7,602 nt of DNA from an uncultured Clostridia bacterium. Lineage in GTDB: Bacteria; Bacillota; Clostridia; Oscillospirales; CAG-272. The stretch is taken from contig CALDMI010000403.1 in NCBI GenBank assembly GCA_937914815.1, forward strand, positions 1 to 7,602. Direction: 5' to 3'. The translations under genes were made by a program, and so were the position numbers. The notes beneath the pieces are model-generated. The model saw only the letters and a list, made by a program, of their open reading frames with translations. It was not told the origin of the DNA and searched no databases. Of the stretch, positions 5,141 through 7,602 are shown one piece after another (positions within the stretch are counted from its first letter, which is position 1; each line of letters opens with the position of its first letter).

Positions 5141-7228
5141 ATGAAGAAAAAATATTTATTGACCCTGATCTTTGCCGCGGTTCTGCTGCTCGGCACCTCG
5201 CTGTCGATTCTCATGCCGCTCGCGGATTGCAGGGAGATAGGCATCGCCCCGTCGCAGAATACCGAATATGAGGTGCAGGTCGGCTATGACATGAAAAAGC
5301 AGGCTCCCATAATCGAGAGCTGTACCGCGACGACGGTAAAGGTCACCGATCTTCTGCGTGTATCGCGGCTGACGGCATATAACTACTACCCGGACGAATA
5401 CTCCGAGATAACCTCCAATGCAATAAGCAATGAGCATAACGGCGAGGAGCTCGGCACAAAGGGGACCGTCCGCTATGTTATCACAAACATCGAGGGGATA
5501 AGTCCCGCGGACGGGAACTGGGCAGAGGAGCTCGCCTCTTATTCGGAATATATCGGCGACGACGAAAAGCTGCATCTCACGATGTACCTCCCTCCCCTGC
5601 TCTCCGCCTGCAATGTGTTTGTCAATGTACAGCACAGGGCGTCAATGGGGACGCTCACCGGCTTTGACTCCGTGAGATATGCGACGACCGATCAGGCACT
5701 CGCATATGATGAGACGGTAGCCCACTCGGACGGGATGGAGGGCGTTTTCCTTGATATTTCGCTGAATGTATCGAGCAGGATATGGAACGACAATCCCATT
5801 CAGAACGGATGTGTCATAACTATCCACTATGAGGCGGAGGACGGAAAGCAGACCGGCTTTATCGGCACGCCGATAATCGGTCCCGACAGGGAGGTTCGCG
5901 CAATTGTCGGGCGCAACAACAACTTCAGGCTCATAACCGTTCTTCTGTCTCTCATAACATTCTTTATCTTCGTCCTTGTATGTGTTCTGAAGCGCGCGAC
6001 GGAATTTGTCCCGCAGCTCGTATTTGCCGTCTCGGTTATGGTCGGTGCATATTCATCTATGGCGCTCTCCGGCGCAACCGATATGCCGTATGTATGGTTG
6101 GGCGTTCGCTCCGGGGCTGTGGGATTGTTTCTTTTCGGCGTAGCACTGACCCTGCCGAAATTCTTTGCGAAAATCCCCGTAAGATACATAACCGCCGCCC
6201 TGTCGCTTGTCTATACCGCCCTCGCCTTCTCCTCGCAGGTTGCCAACACCGCAAATACGGGGGCAATAACTCTTGCATACAGGATAGTCGGCTCTGTTAT
6301 ATGTATCATTGTCCTCGGTTTTTCTGTTCTTGAAATCATGAGGGGGCGGCGGCTTGACCTTCTCGCAAACAATGCTCTGTCCGTTGTCCTCTCGGTCTAT
6401 GCGATGTTCTTCTTCCGCGAGAGCATTAATATGCTTGAAAGCCCCATGATGTGGCTCTCTCTTATGATGCTCGGCGTCATTCTCGTAATCGGCTTCCGCG
6501 AGTTCATTGTATCCGAGCGCCGGAACAGACAGCTGACATTAAATCTCTCGGCAGAGGTAAAACTGCAGACGAAAAACATGCAGGGCATGATCGACGAGCG
6601 CGAGAGAATATTGCAGTTCGTCTCGCACGATATGAAAAAGCCTCTTCTCTCCGCGCACACCTATATCGCCGCCCTGCGGCAAAGAGAAAAGGATGAAGAG
6701 AACAAAAAAATCATTGATATAGTCGAGGGAAAGGTCAATTATCTCCGCGAAAATCTCTCCGCTGTTGCAGATTACGCAAGGCGAAAATATGTAGCGGAGA
6801 ACCCCGTAAACATCTCCGTCGACGAAATTCTCGGCGCCGTTTATTCGGAGCTCGCGCCGGACGCCGAGGCAAACGGTATTGTAATGGAATGCTCGGCGAA
6901 GCACACCGTAGCCTTCGCAAAGCCGGACGCATTGAAATCGGTTCTTCAGAATCTCGTTATGAACGCCATAGAGCACGCGGAATGTGACAGAATATGGCTC
7001 GACTCATACCGGAAATTCGATAAATGCATTATCACCGTTGCGGACAACGGCAAGGGGCTCGGAGACAAGGATGTGTTCCGCCCATACTGTTCCGGCAATG
7101 ACGGCGAGGAGAATATGGGGCTTGGTCTCTATATATGCAAGAACCATATCGAGGCAATGAGCGGCGCCCTTACCTATGAGTACAGGGACCGTAGATTGAC
7201 ATTCATAATCTCCCTGCCCACCGCGTGA
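5141..7228 (+). CDS. Seven-transmembrane (7TM-DISM-like) sensor histidine kinase
   Basis: This 695-residue membrane kinase should phosphorylate the adjacent regulator. A first hydrophobic segment (about 5-27) is a signal peptide or anchor. Residues about 28-262 form an extracytoplasmic, probably beta-rich sensor region. Seven closely packed membrane segments follow (about 263-283, 289-309, 318-339, 349-367, 373-399, 409-427, 435-455), the layout of 7TM-DISM receptors (extracellular domain, seven helices, cytoplasmic signalling module). The kinase core is complete: H-box FVSHDMKKPLL with His496, N-box LVMNAIEHA with Asn608, G1 VADNGKGLG with Asp635, and G2 MGLGLYICKNH (659-669). The ATG at 5141 was chosen over an in-frame TTG 18 bases upstream, because GGAGA (5128-5132) sits 8 bases before this ATG and it avoids overlap with the regulator. 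The assignment to 7TM-DISM rests on topology, not on a motif match. The ligand is unknown. Confidence 0.92.
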   Translation: MKKKYLLTLIFAAVLLLGTSLSILMPLADCREIGIAPSQNTEYEVQVGYDMKKQAPIIESCTATTVKVTDLLRVSRLTAYNYYPDEYSEITSNAISNEHNGEELGTKGTVRYVITNIEGISPADGNWAEELASYSEYIGDDEKLHLTMYLPPLLSACNVFVNVQHRASMGTLTGFDSVRYATTDQALAYDETVAHSDGMEGVFLDISLNVSSRIWNDNPIQNGCVITIHYEAEDGKQTGFIGTPIIGPDREVRAIVGRNNNFRLITVLLSLITFFIFVLVCVLKRATEFVPQLVFAVSVMVGAYSSMALSGATDMPYVWLGVRSGAVGLFLFGVALTLPKFFAKIPVRYITAALSLVYTALAFSSQVANTANTGAITLAYRIVGSVICIIVLGFSVLEIMRGRRLDLLANNALSVVLSVYAMFFFRESINMLESPMMWLSLMMLGVILVIGFREFIVSERRNRQLTLNLSAEVKLQTKNMQGMIDERERILQFVSHDMKKPLLSAHTYIAALRQREKDEENKKIIDIVEGKVNYLRENLSAVADYARRKYVAENPVNISVDEILGAVYSELAPDAEANGIVMECSAKHTVAFAKPDALKSVLQNLVMNAIEHAECDRIWLDSYRKFDKCIITVADNGKGLGDKDVFRPYCSGNDGEENMGLGLYICKNHIEAMSGALTYEYRDRRLTFIISLPTA

Positions 7229-7305
7229 TCTTCCTCCGTGGCGGCGTATTTACTTTCATTATACAACTTTCCACTTTCTCACTCTTCACTATTACCTATA
7301 ACTTC

Positions 7306-7339
7306 CCAAAACTCCCGCACCAAGGTACGGGAGTTTTGG
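7306..7339. terminator. Bidirectional intrinsic terminator after the kinase gene
   Basis: A perfect 12-bp stem, CCAAAACTCCCG (7306-7317) with CGGGAGTTTTGG (7328-7339), has a 10-base loop. The GC-rich CTCCCG/CGGGAG core is flanked by an A4 tract and a T4 tract on both strands, so it can end the kinase transcript on the plus strand and back up the tRNA terminator on the minus strand. The 77 bases between the kinase stop and the stem show no gene. Confidence 0.65.
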
Positions 7340-7370
7340 AGCGGACGGCGCGTACAAAGGGGGAAATGTG

Positions 7371-7409
7371 AACCCGGCTTCTGCGCCCTGTGGGCTTGAA
7401 GCCCGGGTT
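7371..7409. other. Strong two-tier hairpin of unknown role
   Basis: AACCCGGCTTC (7371-7381) pairs with GAAGCCCGGGTT (7398-7409), leaving one extra G, and inside this GCCC (7385-7388) pairs with GGGC (7392-7395) around TGT. It lies between the kinase terminator and the tRNA terminator and lacks a T-run on either strand. It could be a structured RNA fragment, a REP-like intergenic repeat or a tRNA-processing leftover. No coding sequence is supported in 7340-7430. Confidence 0.5.
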
Positions 7410-7431
7410 CTGCATTGACGGTTTTGCAGTC

Positions 7432-7471
7432 AAAAGGACAGGGGGCGTCATGCGACGCCCCCTGTCCTTTT
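7432..7471 (-). terminator. Terminator of the tRNA cluster
   Basis: A perfect 18-bp stem (7432-7449 with 7454-7471) has a 4-base loop and can extend one more pair (7431 with 7472). On the minus strand the descending arm ends in CCTTTTGAC, giving a short T-run. The ascending arm starts within the encoded CCA end of tRNA-Gln, so tRNA and terminator share bases. Confidence 0.8.
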
Positions 7472-7544
7472 GGCTGCGGAACCAGGATTTGAACCCAGAC
7501 GAACAGAGTCAGAGTCTGCTGTGCTACCATTACACAATTCCGCA
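7471..7544 (-). tRNA. tRNA-Gln(CTG)
   Basis: The full cloverleaf is readable on the minus strand: acceptor TGCGGAA with TTCCGCA, D-arm GTGT/GCAC with loop AATGGTA, anticodon stem GCAGA/TCTGT with loop CTCTGAC (anticodon CTG reads CAG, glutamine), a 4-base variable loop, a T-arm with loop TTCAAAT, discriminator G and encoded CCA (7471-7473). Length is 71 bases plus CCA. The T-stem has two G-T pairs. It follows tRNA-Gly by only 3 bases, so both are cut from one transcript. Confidence 0.95.
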
Positions 7545-7547
7545 ATA

Positions 7548-7602
7548 TGGAGCGGATTACGGGGCTCGAACCCGCCACCTCCACCTTGGCAAGGTGGCGC
7601 TC
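7548..7602 (-). tRNA. tRNA-Gly(GCC), 5' end beyond the window
   Basis: The 3' portion of a tRNA is present on the minus strand: anticodon arm CCACC/GGTGG with loop TTGCCAA (anticodon GCC, glycine), T-arm GCGGG with loop TTCGAGC, 3' acceptor strand AATCCGC, discriminator T and encoded CCA (7548-7550). The D-arm start and 5' acceptor strand lie beyond the right edge. Confidence 0.93.

Noticed and set aside
7337..7345. TGGAGCGGA, identical to 9 bases at the 3' end of tRNA-Gly (7548-7556), as a possible integration scar
   Set aside because: Nine bases are too few, the flanks diverge at once, and no integrase or element lies between the copies.
7279..7584. Open frame of 101 codons on the minus strand across the tRNAs
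   Set aside because: It reads through tRNA-Gln, part of tRNA-Gly and three hairpins, so it is not a gene.

Overview
The window looks like chromosomal DNA from a Gram-positive bacterium of the Clostridia, plausibly the Oscillospirales or relatives. This is inferred from moderately high GC, strong GGAGG-type ribosome sites, intrinsic terminators, an OmpR-type regulator with a seven-helix histidine kinase, and secreted proteins with a Listeria-Bacteroides (InlB B-type) repeat and 'CSH...CxxCG' segments. No phage, transposon, plasmid or CRISPR signature is visible.

Layout, left to right. Positions 1-205 (minus strand) hold the 5' end of glmS, with its own sigma-A-like promoter and no room for a glmS ribozyme. 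Next comes the tail of a four-gene minus-strand operon running from 4241 down to 477 and ending at a hairpin terminator near 375-412. In transcription order its products are: (a) a 672-residue secreted multidomain surface protein; (b) a 184-residue membrane-anchored protein with an extracellular beta-type domain; (c) a 176-residue secreted protein whose mature part is essentially the same domain that ends protein (a), marked by WG-x-MEFTY and WNP-x2-H-x-Y; and (d) a 160-residue membrane-anchored paralogue of (b). Two hairpins separate (c) from (d).

A 229-bp divergent intergenic region (4242-4470) carries candidate promoters for both directions and a GTAAC direct repeat between them. To the right on the plus strand lie an OmpR/PhoB-type response regulator (4471-5136) and, 4 bp later, a 7TM-DISM-like sensor kinase with a large extracytoplasmic domain (5141-7228). 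Beyond a bidirectional terminator and a strong unexplained hairpin, the window ends with a minus-strand tRNA cluster, tRNA-Gly(GCC) (cut by the edge) then tRNA-Gln(CTG), closed by a perfect 18-bp terminator stem.

Working model (inference): the four minus-strand genes make an envelope-associated structure built from two secreted proteins sharing the WG/MEFTY domain and two membrane-anchored proteins sharing another domain. The divergent two-component system senses an extracellular condition and controls this operon. The conserved domain pairing, the lack of any sortase, S-layer or choline-binding anchor, and the dedicated kinase make this the best candidate for an undescribed system here.
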